A DNA stretch of 64,000 nucleotides, from NCBI RefSeq assembly GCF_018860155.1, contig NZ_JAHKNI010000003.1:186001-250000 (forward strand), written 5' to 3'. A program made the position numbers and the translations under genes. This DNA is from Nocardia albiluteola. Lineage in GTDB: Bacteria; Actinomycetota; Actinomycetes; Mycobacteriales; Mycobacteriaceae. This document shows, piece by piece, positions 17,473 to 26,343 of this stretch. Every line of letters starts with the position of its first letter. The first letter of the stretch is position 1. The notes under the pieces are model-generated. The model was given only the letters and a program-made list of their open reading frames with translations, ran no database searches and was not told the DNA's origin.

Positions 17473-18300
17473 ATGGATTCGGTAGCGGGCAAGGCCGTCC
17501 TCATCACCGGCGCGGCCATGGGCCTGGGCCGCTCGTTCGCCGAGCGGGCCATGCGCGAACGGGCGGCCCACGTGGTGCTCTGGGACATCAACGAGCAGGC
17601 CCTGAAACAGACGGCCGACGAGCTGGCCGCGCTGGGCCCCGGGGCGGTGCACCATCAGGTGGTCGACGTCTCGGACCGCGAGGCGATCGCGTCGGCGGCC
17701 GCCGTGGTTCGCGCGGAGGTCGGCGAGCTGGACGTGCTGATCAACAACGCGGGCATCGTGCGTGGCAACGGATACTTCTGGGAGACCGCGGATCCGGGCG
17801 ACATCGAGCGCACGGTCGCTGTCAATTCCCTTGCGCCCATGTACATTACGCGAGAGTTCCTGCCTACCATGGTGTCCCGCCGCGCACCCGCGCGGGTGCT
17901 GAATATCGCGTCGTCGGCCGCGCTGGTGGCCAATCCGCGCATGAGCGTGTACGCGGGATCCAAGTGGGCGGCGCTGGGCTGGTCCGATTCGGTGCGGCTG
18001 GAGCTCGAGCAGTCCGGCAACGACCACGTCCGGGTCACCACGTTCTGCCCGACGTACATCAACACCGGAATGTTCAACGGCGCCAAGGGATTCCTTTTCA
18101 CGCCGATCATCGAGCAGGACGAGGCCGTGGCGACGGCGTGGGAGGAGATGAAGAAGGGCGCGCCGCTGGTGGTGATGCCGTGGACCTCGCGCCTCAATCG
18201 CGCCATCTCGGGCCTGCTGCCGCTACGGGTGCGGGACGCGTATCTCGACGCGGTCGGCGTCTACCACTCGATGGAGGAGTTCACCGGCCGCAAGGGCTGA
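17473..18300 (+). CDS. Short-chain dehydrogenase/reductase
   Basis: A 275-residue classical SDR with a Rossmann fold: cofactor loop TGAAMGLG (residues 12-19), NNAG, the catalytic Ser in IASSAAL, and Tyr160-x-x-x-Lys164 in YAGSK. An acidic residue after the second strand (VLWDINEQ) suggests NAD(H) rather than NADP(H). It follows the aldehyde dehydrogenase gene closely and is probably co-transcribed under TetR control. The expected reaction is interconversion of an alcohol and a carbonyl compound. The C-terminal segment with many basic and aromatic residues (TSRLNRAISGLLPLRVRDAY) may associate with membrane or lipid, as in retinol-dehydrogenase-like actinobacterial SDRs; that is inference. Confidence 0.93.
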   Translation: MDSVAGKAVLITGAAMGLGRSFAERAMRERAAHVVLWDINEQALKQTADELAALGPGAVHHQVVDVSDREAIASAAAVVRAEVGELDVLINNAGIVRGNGYFWETADPGDIERTVAVNSLAPMYITREFLPTMVSRRAPARVLNIASSAALVANPRMSVYAGSKWAALGWSDSVRLELEQSGNDHVRVTTFCPTYINTGMFNGAKGFLFTPIIEQDEAVATAWEEMKKGAPLVVMPWTSRLNRAISGLLPLRVRDAYLDAVGVYHSMEEFTGRKG

Positions 18301-18410
18301 TGCTCCCGAGCCGATGCCGCGGAATACGGGGCGTTCGGAGTCTGTCCCACCTGTGACATACTCGCCGAGTGGGCGGGTGCGGTGCTGCCCGAGGGAGGAC
18401 GGAGGCAAGC

Positions 18411-19664
18411 ATGGGCCTGATGGACAAGATTCGCAACGAGTTCATCGATATCATCGAGTGGCTCGATGAGACGAATACGACGCTGGCATGGCGTTTTCCG
18501 CGGTATGACAACGAGATCAAGAACGGCGCGCAGCTGATCGTGCGTGAGGGGCAGCACGCCCTGTTCGTCTACCGTGGCCAGCTCGCGGATCAGTACCGGC
18601 CCGGGCATTACCAGCTGGTCAGCGAGAACATGCCGATCATGTCCACGCTGCAGGGGTGGAAGTACGGCTTCAACAGCCCATTCCGGTCCGAGGTCTACTA
18701 CATCAACACCCGTCCGGTGACCGATCTGCGTTGGGGCACACCGCAGCCGGTCACCGTGCGCGATCCCGACTTCAAGATGGTGCAGGTGCGCGCGAATGGC
18801 ACCACCATCGTGCGGGTGATCGATCCGGCCGCGTTCCTGCGTCAGGTGATCGGCACCGAGAGCGTCGTGGACATGGAGCAGATCACCGAGATGATCCGGC
18901 GCAATATCGCGCTGGCCTTCTCGGACATGGTGCTGGCCAGTGGACTGGGCGCCATCGATCTGCAGGGCCGTCAGGTCCAATTGTCCGATCAGCTGCGTGA
19001 ATTCGTCGCCCAGCGGGTGCAGTCGTTCGGCATCGGCATCGACGCGATCACCATGTCCATCTCGCTGCCGGAGGAGATCCAGCAGGCCATGACGCGCGGT
19101 GTGGCGCGCGGCGTGGAGGCCGGTGGATTCCTCAGCAACGTCGGCGATCTGAATCGCTACACCCAGGCTCAGGCCGCGGATGCGATGCTCGCGGCCGCGC
19201 AGAACGAGGGCGGCGGCAACGCGATGGGCGCGGCCATGCAGGCGGGGATGGGCGTCGTGATCGGCGGCCAGATGGCCGGGAACATGCAGGGCGGGCTCGC
19301 ACCGCAATACCCCCAGCAGGGCTATCCGCAGCAGCAGCCCGGATACCCGCCGCAGGGCGGCTACCCGCAGCAGCCGGGCTATCCACCGCAGCAGCCCGGC
19401 TACGGCCAGACGCCCCCGCCCCCACCGCCGCTGCCCTCGCAGCAGCAGTTCCACGTCGAGCTCAACGGTCAGGCCGCCGGTCCGTACCCGCTCGACCAGC
19501 TGCGCCAGTTCGTCACCAGCGGTCAGCTCACCCCCCAGACCAACGTATGGTCGACCGGGATGTCCGCCTGGGCCGCGGCCGAGACGGTGCCCGCACTGGC
19601 CGGCCTGTTCAACAGCCCGCCGCCCCTTCCAGGCACCCCGCCCCCGCCGCCGTCCGCGCAGTAG
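18411..19664 (+). CDS. SPFH-domain membrane-stress protein with C-terminal GYF domain (YdjI-like)
   Basis: A 417-residue protein. Residues about 25-265 form an SPFH/band-7 domain of the virion-core-protein-like family that includes Bacillus subtilis YdjI (for example VREGQHALFVYRGQLADQYRPG kept here in outline, and SISLPEEIQQAMTRGVARG). A Gln/Pro/Gly-rich linker with repeats of the PQQPGYP type spans about 297-343. It is followed by a GYF_2 domain at about 345-400 (GPYPLDQLRQFVTSGQLTP, VWSTGMSAW) and a poly-Pro tail. No transmembrane segment is visible, so it would act as a peripheral membrane scaffold. The ATG at 18411 has GGAGG five bases upstream. It begins a three-gene operon. GYF domains bind proline-rich peptides, and both neighbours supply such peptides. 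Confidence 0.85.
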   Translation: MGLMDKIRNEFIDIIEWLDETNTTLAWRFPRYDNEIKNGAQLIVREGQHALFVYRGQLADQYRPGHYQLVSENMPIMSTLQGWKYGFNSPFRSEVYYINTRPVTDLRWGTPQPVTVRDPDFKMVQVRANGTTIVRVIDPAAFLRQVIGTESVVDMEQITEMIRRNIALAFSDMVLASGLGAIDLQGRQVQLSDQLREFVAQRVQSFGIGIDAITMSISLPEEIQQAMTRGVARGVEAGGFLSNVGDLNRYTQAQAADAMLAAAQNEGGGNAMGAAMQAGMGVVIGGQMAGNMQGGLAPQYPQQGYPQQQPGYPPQGGYPQQPGYPPQQPGYGQTPPPPPPLPSQQQFHVELNGQAAGPYPLDQLRQFVTSGQLTPQTNVWSTGMSAWAAAETVPALAGLFNSPPPLPGTPPPPPSAQ

Positions 19665-19706
19665 GTCCGGCCGGTCGTTGCATGTCAGTTCGGTCCCGGG
19701 GGAGCG

Positions 19707-21632
19707 ATGAACAATCCTGAACAGAATGCGGATCACCATCCGCCGCCCCTGCCCGGGGGCGGCGGACCGGCGGGCGGTTATCCACCGCCGGGTAATTTCC
19801 CTCCGCCACCGTGGACGAATTCGCCTGCGCCGCAAGGTGAGAGGGGCGCTCCACCCATGGGCGCGCAGCCGCCCCCGAACCTTTCCGTACCCGGGGGGCC
19901 GGCCGGTCCGCAGAGGCCGGGCGACTCACTGCCACCGGGTGTGAATTCGCCTGCGCCGCAGCGCGATAGTGCTGCCCCGCCGTGGGGTGCGCAATCGCCT
20001 GTGAACTTCTCCGTATCCGGTGGCCCGGCCACGCCGCAGGGTCCAGTGAACTACTCCGGATCGGGCGCACCGTCAGCGCCGCCGGCCGGCCCGGGTGCGC
20101 CATTGCCTGGTTCGCCCGCGGTGCCGGTTTGGGGTGGTCCGCAGCAGGGTTACGCACCACCCGTTTCTGGCGGCTCGACGATGCCGCCCGGTGCGCCGAA
20201 TCGCGGTGTGCCGAATCCTGGTGCGCCACAGCAGTTCGGTGGTCCGCCTCCGATTCCGGGTGGTTACCCCGGGCCCGGTGGCGCACCTGCCAATCCCGCC
20301 CCCGGGGGTCCGGGCGGCGCTCCGGGTGGTTACCCACCACCGATGCCCGCTGCCGGTCGGCCGTTCACTCCGCCGGCGGGTGTCATGGGTGTGAGCATCA
20401 ACCCCGCGGCCGCCGCTGGTGCGCCGCAGCCCCCCGCTCCGAAACCGCCTGCACCGCAACCCGACAGGGCCATGCTGCACAGCACCGAGCACACCCGCAC
20501 CTATCCGTGCTCGGCGTGCGGCGGGCAGTTGCAGTTCGATATCGCCAGCCAGCAGTTGCGGTGCCCGAGCTGTGGCAACTACTCCGAGATTCAGGCGCCG
20601 CGTGGGCCGGTGACCACGCGCGATCTGCGAGCGGCGATGGGTGAGTTGCGTGCGCTGCAGGCCACCACGTCGGGGCCGCAGGTCACCGGCAATCACGAGA
20701 TCAAATGCCAGAGCTGTGGCGGCACAACCTCGTTCGTCGGCAGCCTGACCGCGACGAGGTGCCCGTACTGCGCCACCCCGATCCAGCGCGACGACGTGCA
20801 CAACGCGCCCGCGCGGTTGCCGGTCGACGGCGTGGTGCCGTTCCGCGTCGATGAGAAGAACGCGCGGGAGCTGGTGGAGAAGTGGGTCTCGGGCCGTTGG
20901 TTCGCGCCGAGCCAGTTCAAGAAGTACAAGCGGGTCGGCTCGTTCGCGAGCGTCTATCACGCCTACTTCGCCTACGACGCCGACACCTACACCTGGTACC
21001 AGGGCGAGCGCGGCATCGAGTACACCGAGACCTATCGCGACGACGACGGAGACCTGCAGACGATCACCCGGGTGCAGTGGTATCCGGTGCAGGGCGAGGT
21101 CGCGAACCAGTTCGCCGACGTGCCGGTGCTGGCCAACGACGCGGTGGATCGCGGCCGCGTCAAGGCGCTCGAGCCGTGGCCGATTGTGGAGGCGACCTCC
21201 TACTCGCCGGAGTACGTGGCCGGGCATCTGGCACGCACCTACGACTACGACGCCGAGGAGTCGCTGCCCGAGGCGCGTGCGGAGATGGAACGCGAGATCG
21301 AGCACACCGTCCGCCGGGACATCGGCGGCGATCAGCAGCGCATCCACTCGCTGAATTCGAACTGGAACTCGCTGGCGTTCAAGCATGTGCTGCTGCCGAT
21401 CTGGCTGCTGACCGTGATCTATATGAATCAGCCGTTCAACGTGTACATCAACGGCCTGACCGGTCAGGTGTCCGGTGATCGGCCCTGGAGCAAGGTCAAG
21501 ATCGCGATCGCGGTCACGGTGGCGCTGATCGTGGTGATCGTGGCGGTTGTACTGTTCATGAAGTTCCACGGCCACAGCGGCGCGAGTACAAGCGTGCATC
21601 ACTCTTATCATCCGAAGACCCGGCGGAGGTAA
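19707..21632 (+). CDS. Proline-rich zinc-ribbon membrane protein (YdjG-like)
   Basis: A 641-residue protein. The first 245 residues are Pro/Gly-rich and probably disordered. Two zinc ribbons follow: CSACGG...CPSC at about 267-288 and CQSCGG...CPYC at about 334-357. After them comes a conserved globular part (VPFRVDEKNARELVEKWVSG, YHAYFAYDADTYTWYQGERG), then a hydrophobic region LLPIWLLTVIYMNQPFNVYI and a clear transmembrane helix at about 598-620 with a short basic His-rich tail. Such proteins are often misannotated as primosomal or helicase-like because of the ribbons. The architecture matches B. subtilis YdjG, encoded next to SPFH protein YdjI. ATG at 19707 after GGGGGAG; the next gene follows after two bases. 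Confidence 0.8.
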   Translation: MNNPEQNADHHPPPLPGGGGPAGGYPPPGNFPPPPWTNSPAPQGERGAPPMGAQPPPNLSVPGGPAGPQRPGDSLPPGVNSPAPQRDSAAPPWGAQSPVNFSVSGGPATPQGPVNYSGSGAPSAPPAGPGAPLPGSPAVPVWGGPQQGYAPPVSGGSTMPPGAPNRGVPNPGAPQQFGGPPPIPGGYPGPGGAPANPAPGGPGGAPGGYPPPMPAAGRPFTPPAGVMGVSINPAAAAGAPQPPAPKPPAPQPDRAMLHSTEHTRTYPCSACGGQLQFDIASQQLRCPSCGNYSEIQAPRGPVTTRDLRAAMGELRALQATTSGPQVTGNHEIKCQSCGGTTSFVGSLTATRCPYCATPIQRDDVHNAPARLPVDGVVPFRVDEKNARELVEKWVSGRWFAPSQFKKYKRVGSFASVYHAYFAYDADTYTWYQGERGIEYTETYRDDDGDLQTITRVQWYPVQGEVANQFADVPVLANDAVDRGRVKALEPWPIVEATSYSPEYVAGHLARTYDYDAEESLPEARAEMEREIEHTVRRDIGGDQQRIHSLNSNWNSLAFKHVLLPIWLLTVIYMNQPFNVYINGLTGQVSGDRPWSKVKIAIAVTVALIVVIVAVVLFMKFHGHSGASTSVHHSYHPKTRRR

Positions 21633-21634
21633 CC

Positions 21635-22384
21635 GTGGGATTGAGCCTGTTGCTGATCGTGCTGGCGCTGCTGGTGCTGGTCGGCGGTGTGGTCGCGATT
21701 CTGATGGTGATCGGGCGCCATCAGAAGCAGTCGATCGCCTACGACAATCAGGTGGTGCCGGGCATGCCCTCTCTCGCGCCACCGTCGTGGGCGGGCTCGC
21801 ACGACCCCGAGGCCAAGCTGCACCGGCGCCTGCGCGACGCGGTGCGCGCGCTGCACACGGTCAACGCCTACGACACCGCCGCGAGCGTGAATCTACGTGC
21901 GGGACTGGAACAGTCGGCCCTCGCGGTGGACAACCACCTGATCGCCATCGCCGCACTGCCGCAGCCCCACCGGGACCAGGCCCTGCCCGACGCCACCGCC
22001 TCCGTCGAAGCGGTCGAGGCCGGCGTCGCCCAATACGCCTCCGCGACAACCAAACCCGATCCCGTCGCCTTCGAAGCCGGGCTGCAGGGCGTGCAGACCA
22101 GCATCGACGCGATCACCCAGCGAATCCAGGCCCTGGGCCCCGGCCAGCCCCCGATGATGTTCCCGGGCCGGCCCGGAGCCTTCCAACAGCCCCAGCCCGG
22201 TGGCGCATACCAGCAACCGCCGCTGGCGGGTGCATACGGACAGCCGCAGCCCGGCGGTTACCAGCAGCCCCCGACCGATGGCGGTTACCCGCAGCCAGGC
22301 CAGGGGTCTCCCCAGACCGGAGGCGGTACCTATCCGCCGGGTCATACTCCGGGGCAGTCCGATCCCGCCATCCGTCGGTCCTGA
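21635..22384 (+). CDS. Single-pass membrane protein with Pro-rich tail, third gene of SPFH operon
   Basis: A 249-residue protein with an N-terminal transmembrane helix (about residues 3-25, LLLIVLALLVLVGGVVAIL), a helical middle part with coiled-coil or LemA-like character (about 55-165) and a Pro/Gln/Gly-rich tail (about 170-249) with repeats such as PQPGGYQQP. GTG start at 21635, two bases after the previous stop, with CGGAGG upstream, so it is translationally coupled. I do not recognise a named family for the middle domain; it is not the TPM domain I associate with Bacillus YdjH. Its tail resembles the linker of the SPFH protein and could be a further ligand for the GYF domain. Confidence 0.75.
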   Translation: MGLSLLLIVLALLVLVGGVVAILMVIGRHQKQSIAYDNQVVPGMPSLAPPSWAGSHDPEAKLHRRLRDAVRALHTVNAYDTAASVNLRAGLEQSALAVDNHLIAIAALPQPHRDQALPDATASVEAVEAGVAQYASATTKPDPVAFEAGLQGVQTSIDAITQRIQALGPGQPPMMFPGRPGAFQQPQPGGAYQQPPLAGAYGQPQPGGYQQPPTDGGYPQPGQGSPQTGGGTYPPGHTPGQSDPAIRRS

Positions 22385-22439
22385 TTTCCCGCACAGCCGC
22401 GAATCTGTCTGAACCGCTTCGGGTTCGGCATCGTGACCG

Positions 22440-23291
22440 TCAGCGAGGCAGTTCTGTCGTCGGTGCGCCCTGAGGCGGCGCGCCCGGCGGGGGTGAGATG
22501 CCCAGGACGACGGTCGCGTAAAGCTCCTCGGATTCGGCTACGACCGGTGTAAGCCCTTGGTGTGCAAGGATTTCCGTGGCCAGCGGTACTTGCGCGCGGC
22601 TCGCCTCCACCAGCAGCGCGCCACCGGGCGCGAGCCATCGCGGCGCGGCCGCGGCGACTCGACGGAAAACGTCGAGGCCGTCCGCGCCGCCGTCCAGGGC
22701 GGTGCGCGGTTCGTGATCGCGGGCCTCGGGTGGCATCTCGGCGATTCCCGCTGTCGGCACGTACGGCACGTTGGCGAGCAGCAGATCGACCCGCCCGGCC
22801 AGATCTGCCGGGAGCGGGGCGAACAGATCACCCTGGTACACGGCCGCGCCGAGTGGTGCCAGGTTGTCGCGGGCGCAGGCCACGGCGGCGGGCTCGACAT
22901 CGCTCGCGGCCAGCTCGACGGGAATTCCGGCGGCGGACAGCTCGGTGGCCACGGCCAGCCCGAGCGCACCGCAGCCGCAACACATGTCGAGCACGACGCG
23001 CGCCGTGCCACTCTCCTGTCCGAGCGCATGCGAGACGGCGCGCTCGACGAGAAAGCCGGTGCGTTGCCGTGGCACGAAAACGCCCGGGCGCACCGCCACC
23101 CGCAGCCCACGAAATTCCGTCCAGCCCAGTAGATATTCCAGCGGGGTTCCCGAAACCCGCTGCGTCACCAGCGCTTCGAGCTCGGCCGCGCTCGAAGCGG
23201 CGTCGGTCAGCAGGTCAGCCTCCTGCTCGGCGAATACGCACCCTGCCGCCCTCAGCCGGGCGACCAGGGCTCCGTTGTCGGCCGTCGTCAC
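22440..23291 (-). CDS. PrmC/HemK-like methyltransferase
   Basis: A 283-residue SAM-dependent methyltransferase related to release-factor glutamine N5-methyltransferase. The typical N-terminal phrase GTPLEYLLGWTEFRG and FVPRQRTGFLVERA are present, as is the SAM motif VLDMCCGCGALGLAVA. The catalytic NPPY of true N5-glutamine methyltransferases is NVPY here (LLANVPYVPT). GGADGLDVFRRV follows, as in PrmC. Actinobacteria often have this variant besides the true PrmC, so it is a paralogue of uncertain substrate. GTG start at 23291. It converges with the SPFH operon. Confidence 0.85.
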   Translation of the reverse strand: MTTADNGALVARLRAAGCVFAEQEADLLTDAASSAAELEALVTQRVSGTPLEYLLGWTEFRGLRVAVRPGVFVPRQRTGFLVERAVSHALGQESGTARVVLDMCCGCGALGLAVATELSAAGIPVELAASDVEPAAVACARDNLAPLGAAVYQGDLFAPLPADLAGRVDLLLANVPYVPTAGIAEMPPEARDHEPRTALDGGADGLDVFRRVAAAAPRWLAPGGALLVEASRAQVPLATEILAHQGLTPVVAESEELYATVVLGISPPPGAPPQGAPTTELPR

Positions 23292-23420
23292 CGAATCATT
23301 GTGTCCGACGTGCGGCGACCCAGGTCATCCCGGCGGGCGGTGCCGGGACCCGGGCCAGATTTCGTGTCGCGGCCGTGCATTCCGGCGGCACGTCGCACCG
23401 ACGGGCCGCCCAGCCCGGCC

Positions 23421-24305
23421 CTACGAACTCGGCAGGAACGTATGCACCGCATCCACGTACATGCCCCACTGCGCGGCCTTGGACGGCGGGACCAGCGAGG
23501 AGATGATCGAATTCGGCGAGGTCATCGCGCCCACCACCCGGGTGCCCGCGACGATGAAATCGGTCACGGCCCGGCGAATGTGGTTGGGCGAGGTGATGAC
23601 CACGGCGCCGCCGATCCCGCGGGCGCGCATGAGCCGGGTGCTGAACAGTGCGTTCTGCACGGTCGACCCCGAGCGATCCTCCACCAGGATGCGCGAGGGC
23701 GGAATGCCGTGCCCGATCAGCCAGCCCGCCATCGCGGCGGCCTCGGTCACGCCGTTGTGCGGGGCGCCGCCGGTGACGACGATCGTGGACGCGGGCGCGG
23801 CGACGGCCTGCAGCCACGCCGCCTCCAGCCGGTTCACGAGCTCGGACCGCATGGTGCCGTCGGGAAGCAGGCCGAAGCCGAGCACCACCAGGGCGGTCTG
23901 CGCGTCGATCATCGCTGGAATCGGATTCGGCAGGGTGCCGACGCCTGCGCCGATGGCGCCAAGCACGCCCCGCGCCCCGGCGGCCATTCCCGGATCGATC
24001 ACGTTCAGCCTGGCGAACGCGGTCTCGCGGGTGACCAGATCCCCGGCGTAGTCGGCCCAGATCGCCTGGATCGCCAAGGCCTGCGGGTTGTCGGGGGCCG
24101 CACCGACCATGGTGCGGAGCCCGGCCAGCCCGGCGGCGTCGTTGCCGCCGATGAAACTGTCCTGGACCTGCGCGTAGAGGGGACTGGCGAGCGCCGGGAC
24201 GGCGGCGGTGCGTTCGGCGGACGCGATGCCCGTCAGAGGTCCGGCGATGGCGAGCACGGCCGAACCGGCCGCGACGAGAGCTTTGACACGCCTTGCGATC
24301 TTCAC
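23421..24305 (-). CDS. Exported YdcF/SanA-like (DUF218) protein
   Basis: A 294-residue protein with a signal peptide (KIARRVKALVAAGSAVLAIAG to about residue 30), a helical TPR-like segment and a DUF218 domain: ALVVLGFGLLPDGTMRSEL, STIVVTGGAPHNGVTEA, RILVEDRSGSTVQNALFS and VITSPNHIRRA. DUF218 proteins such as SanA and YdcF act in or near the envelope; their substrates are poorly known. The start is uncertain. GTG at 24305 lies 11 bases after GGAAAGG. A GTG at 24317 and an ATG at 24344 are alternatives that only lengthen the signal peptide. It is divergent from folD. Confidence 0.82.
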   Translation of the reverse strand: MKIARRVKALVAAGSAVLAIAGPLTGIASAERTAAVPALASPLYAQVQDSFIGGNDAAGLAGLRTMVGAAPDNPQALAIQAIWADYAGDLVTRETAFARLNVIDPGMAAGARGVLGAIGAGVGTLPNPIPAMIDAQTALVVLGFGLLPDGTMRSELVNRLEAAWLQAVAAPASTIVVTGGAPHNGVTEAAAMAGWLIGHGIPPSRILVEDRSGSTVQNALFSTRLMRARGIGGAVVITSPNHIRRAVTDFIVAGTRVVGAMTSPNSIISSLVPPSKAAQWGMYVDAVHTFLPSS

Positions 24306-24515
24306 TGCTGTCGACACCTTTCCGGAAAGAACGGGGTGACGCATGTGTAGCTGGCAATTGGCTCGAGCTCGATCGCCACCACGATACGACCGGAATGGTC
24401 GGCCGGCGAGGATTTGGCGTTGCGACATTCACGGTTTCATGTCGGTAGCGGTTGGGTTGCCGAACGGCGCGCCCGGAGCGCGGGTCCGGCGGGCGGCCGG
24501 ATAGGGTGTGGGTTC

Positions 24516-25367
24516 GTGGAAACCATTTCGCTCACCGGCAAGGATCTCGCCGCCGCCCTCAATGCCGATTCCAAGCAGCGCGCCGCCGCGCTCGCCGAAC
24601 GCGGAGCCGCGCCGCGGCTGGTGCTGGTGGTCGCGAACGACGACCCGGCCAGCGGGTGGTACGTGAAATCGCTGCAGCGCGCCGCCGAGCGCCTCGGAAT
24701 CGACTGCGACACGGTCGATCTGGGCCCGAACACCACGGCCGACGCGATCCGCGCCGAGCTGCGCGCGCTGTGCGCGGATATCGCGGTGGATGCGGTCATG
24801 CTGCAGACGCCGCTGCCCGCCGGTGTCGCCCTGCGGGATGTCAGCCTCGCGATCGCCGCGGCCAAGGATGTCGACGGCGTGAGCCCGCATTCGCTGGGGC
24901 TGCTGGCCGCGGGCCTGCCCGGATTCCCCCCGGCCACCTCCGAGGCGGTCGTGGAACTGGCCAAACATCACGACATTCCGCTCGCCGGAAAGCATGTCGC
25001 GGTGGTGGGGCGCTCCAACGTGGTCGGCAAGCCGCTGGCCCAGCTGCTGCTCGCCGAGGATGCGACCGTCACCGTCTGCCATTCCCGCACAACGGATCTG
25101 GCGGCGGTCACCGGGGCCGCCGATATCGTGGTCGCCGCCGCGGGCCGCGCCGGGCTCATCACGGGCGAGCACGTGCGCGAGGGCGCGGTGGTCATCGACG
25201 TGGGCACCAACGAGGGGCCCGACGGAAAGATCGTCGGCGACGTGGATGCTGAATCGGTGCGGGGCAGGGCGAGCGCGCTGAGCCCGGTGCCCGGTGGCGT
25301 GGGCCCGGTGACGACCGCCCTGCTGATGCGGCACGTCGTGGATGCCGCGGCCGCGAGCCGCGCCTAG
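24516..25367 (+). CDS. folD: FolD-type methylenetetrahydrofolate dehydrogenase, atypical paralogue
   Basis: A 283-residue member of the FolD family, which interconverts methylene-, methenyl- and formyl-tetrahydrofolate. The NADP-binding part is canonical: GKHVAVVGRSNVVGKPLAQLL and TVCHSRT, then PVPGGVGPVTTALLMRH. In the folate site Asp of DVDGVSP and Gln of LQTPLP are kept. However, the motif that is normally YVxxK reads YVKSL, so the lysine essential for cyclohydrolase activity is a leucine. The usual PCTP motif is PATS. It probably keeps only the dehydrogenase reaction. GTG start at 24516. It is convergent with the L,D-transpeptidase gene; a FchA-like gene lies about 1 kb away. A second, canonical folD elsewhere in the genome is likely. 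Confidence 0.86.
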   Translation: METISLTGKDLAAALNADSKQRAAALAERGAAPRLVLVVANDDPASGWYVKSLQRAAERLGIDCDTVDLGPNTTADAIRAELRALCADIAVDAVMLQTPLPAGVALRDVSLAIAAAKDVDGVSPHSLGLLAAGLPGFPPATSEAVVELAKHHDIPLAGKHVAVVGRSNVVGKPLAQLLLAEDATVTVCHSRTTDLAAVTGAADIVVAAAGRAGLITGEHVREGAVVIDVGTNEGPDGKIVGDVDAESVRGRASALSPVPGGVGPVTTALLMRHVVDAAAASRA

Positions 25368-25387
25368 GTTTCCGTGGCGAACTCAGG

Positions 25388-26143
25388 TCACCAGTGCACG
25401 GTGACCGGGTCGCCGATTCCTACATTGTTGTAGTACCACTGGGCGTCCGCGGGTGCGAGGTTGATGCAACCGTGACTGACATTCGAGTGGCCCTGCTGGT
25501 TGACCGACCACGGTGCGGAATGGACGTAAACCCCACCCCAGGTGAGCCGTTCGGCGTAATAGACGTCGAGACGATAACCCTCGGAGCTGTTCACCGGAAT
25601 ACCGATGGTGCTGGAATCCATGATGACGTGCGACTGCCGTTCCAGGACGGGAAACGTGCCGACCGGTGTTTCGTGTCCGGGTTTACCCATCGAAGCGAGC
25701 ATCACCCGGGGTCCCTGACCGGGCAGGAATACGGTGAATGTGTGCGCGGACATATCGGCGTCGGCGCGCGTGCCGCCGTTGCTGCGGAATTGGGTGTGCG
25801 CGGTACCCGCGCGGACGGTGAATTGCGTGTCCACCGGGAGATATCGGGTCGGCGTCCAGACCAGTTCGCGGTTGCCGTTCCAGGCATACGCCCCGGCCAA
25901 CGGTCGATCGGCGCTGACGGTGACGGCCCGCTCGGCGAACGCGCGATCGGCCACGGGTGCTGCGAAATCGATCGTGACCGGATCGGCGATACCCACCAGT
26001 GCACCGTTCGATGGTGATATGGATTGCACGGCAGGTAACTGCGATTGGGGCGCGACGAATGCCGCCGCCGCGGTGCCCGTGGTGATTGTCGCGAGGGCCG
26101 CGATCGCTAGCGCGAAATAACCATGACGAATCATGTGCCGCAT
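25388..26143 (-). CDS. Exported L,D-transpeptidase (YkuD domain)
   Basis: A 251-residue cell-wall enzyme. After a signal peptide (about residues 1-30) comes an immunoglobulin-like domain (SISPSNGALVGIADPVTIDF), as in mycobacterial Ldt proteins, and then the catalytic YkuD domain with VYVHSAPWSVNQQGHSNVSH followed by GCINL. Cys226 is the nucleophile and His224 lies in the SHGC motif. It would form 3-3 peptide cross-links in peptidoglycan. The ATG at 26143 has AAGGGGG upstream and is preferred over one 12 codons earlier. It converges with folD, leaving 20 bases between stops, and is separated by 200 bases from the cyclodeaminase-family gene. Confidence 0.92.
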   Translation of the reverse strand: MRHMIRHGYFALAIAALATITTGTAAAAFVAPQSQLPAVQSISPSNGALVGIADPVTIDFAAPVADRAFAERAVTVSADRPLAGAYAWNGNRELVWTPTRYLPVDTQFTVRAGTAHTQFRSNGGTRADADMSAHTFTVFLPGQGPRVMLASMGKPGHETPVGTFPVLERQSHVIMDSSTIGIPVNSSEGYRLDVYYAERLTWGGVYVHSAPWSVNQQGHSNVSHGCINLAPADAQWYYNNVGIGDPVTVHW

Positions 26144-26343
26144 GCCCCACCCCCTTCGGATGGTGTGGTTATGAGGCATTTCATTTTAATGCGCCATGAT
26201 CATGTCGATCTACAAAAAGTGCTCGCATCGTTACCAAACTACCGCATGTCGTGCCGCGGCGTGCGAGGGCCCGTGTGCATGCCGGATGCCCGTCTCGAGC
26301 CGAGCGGAAGGGGGATGCCCAGGACGGGGCCGTTATGGCGCGC

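Noticed and set aside
22390..22440. Weak hairpin between the SPFH operon and the methyltransferase gene
   Set aside because: Only five or six pairs around GAACC/GGTTC; not enough to call a terminator.
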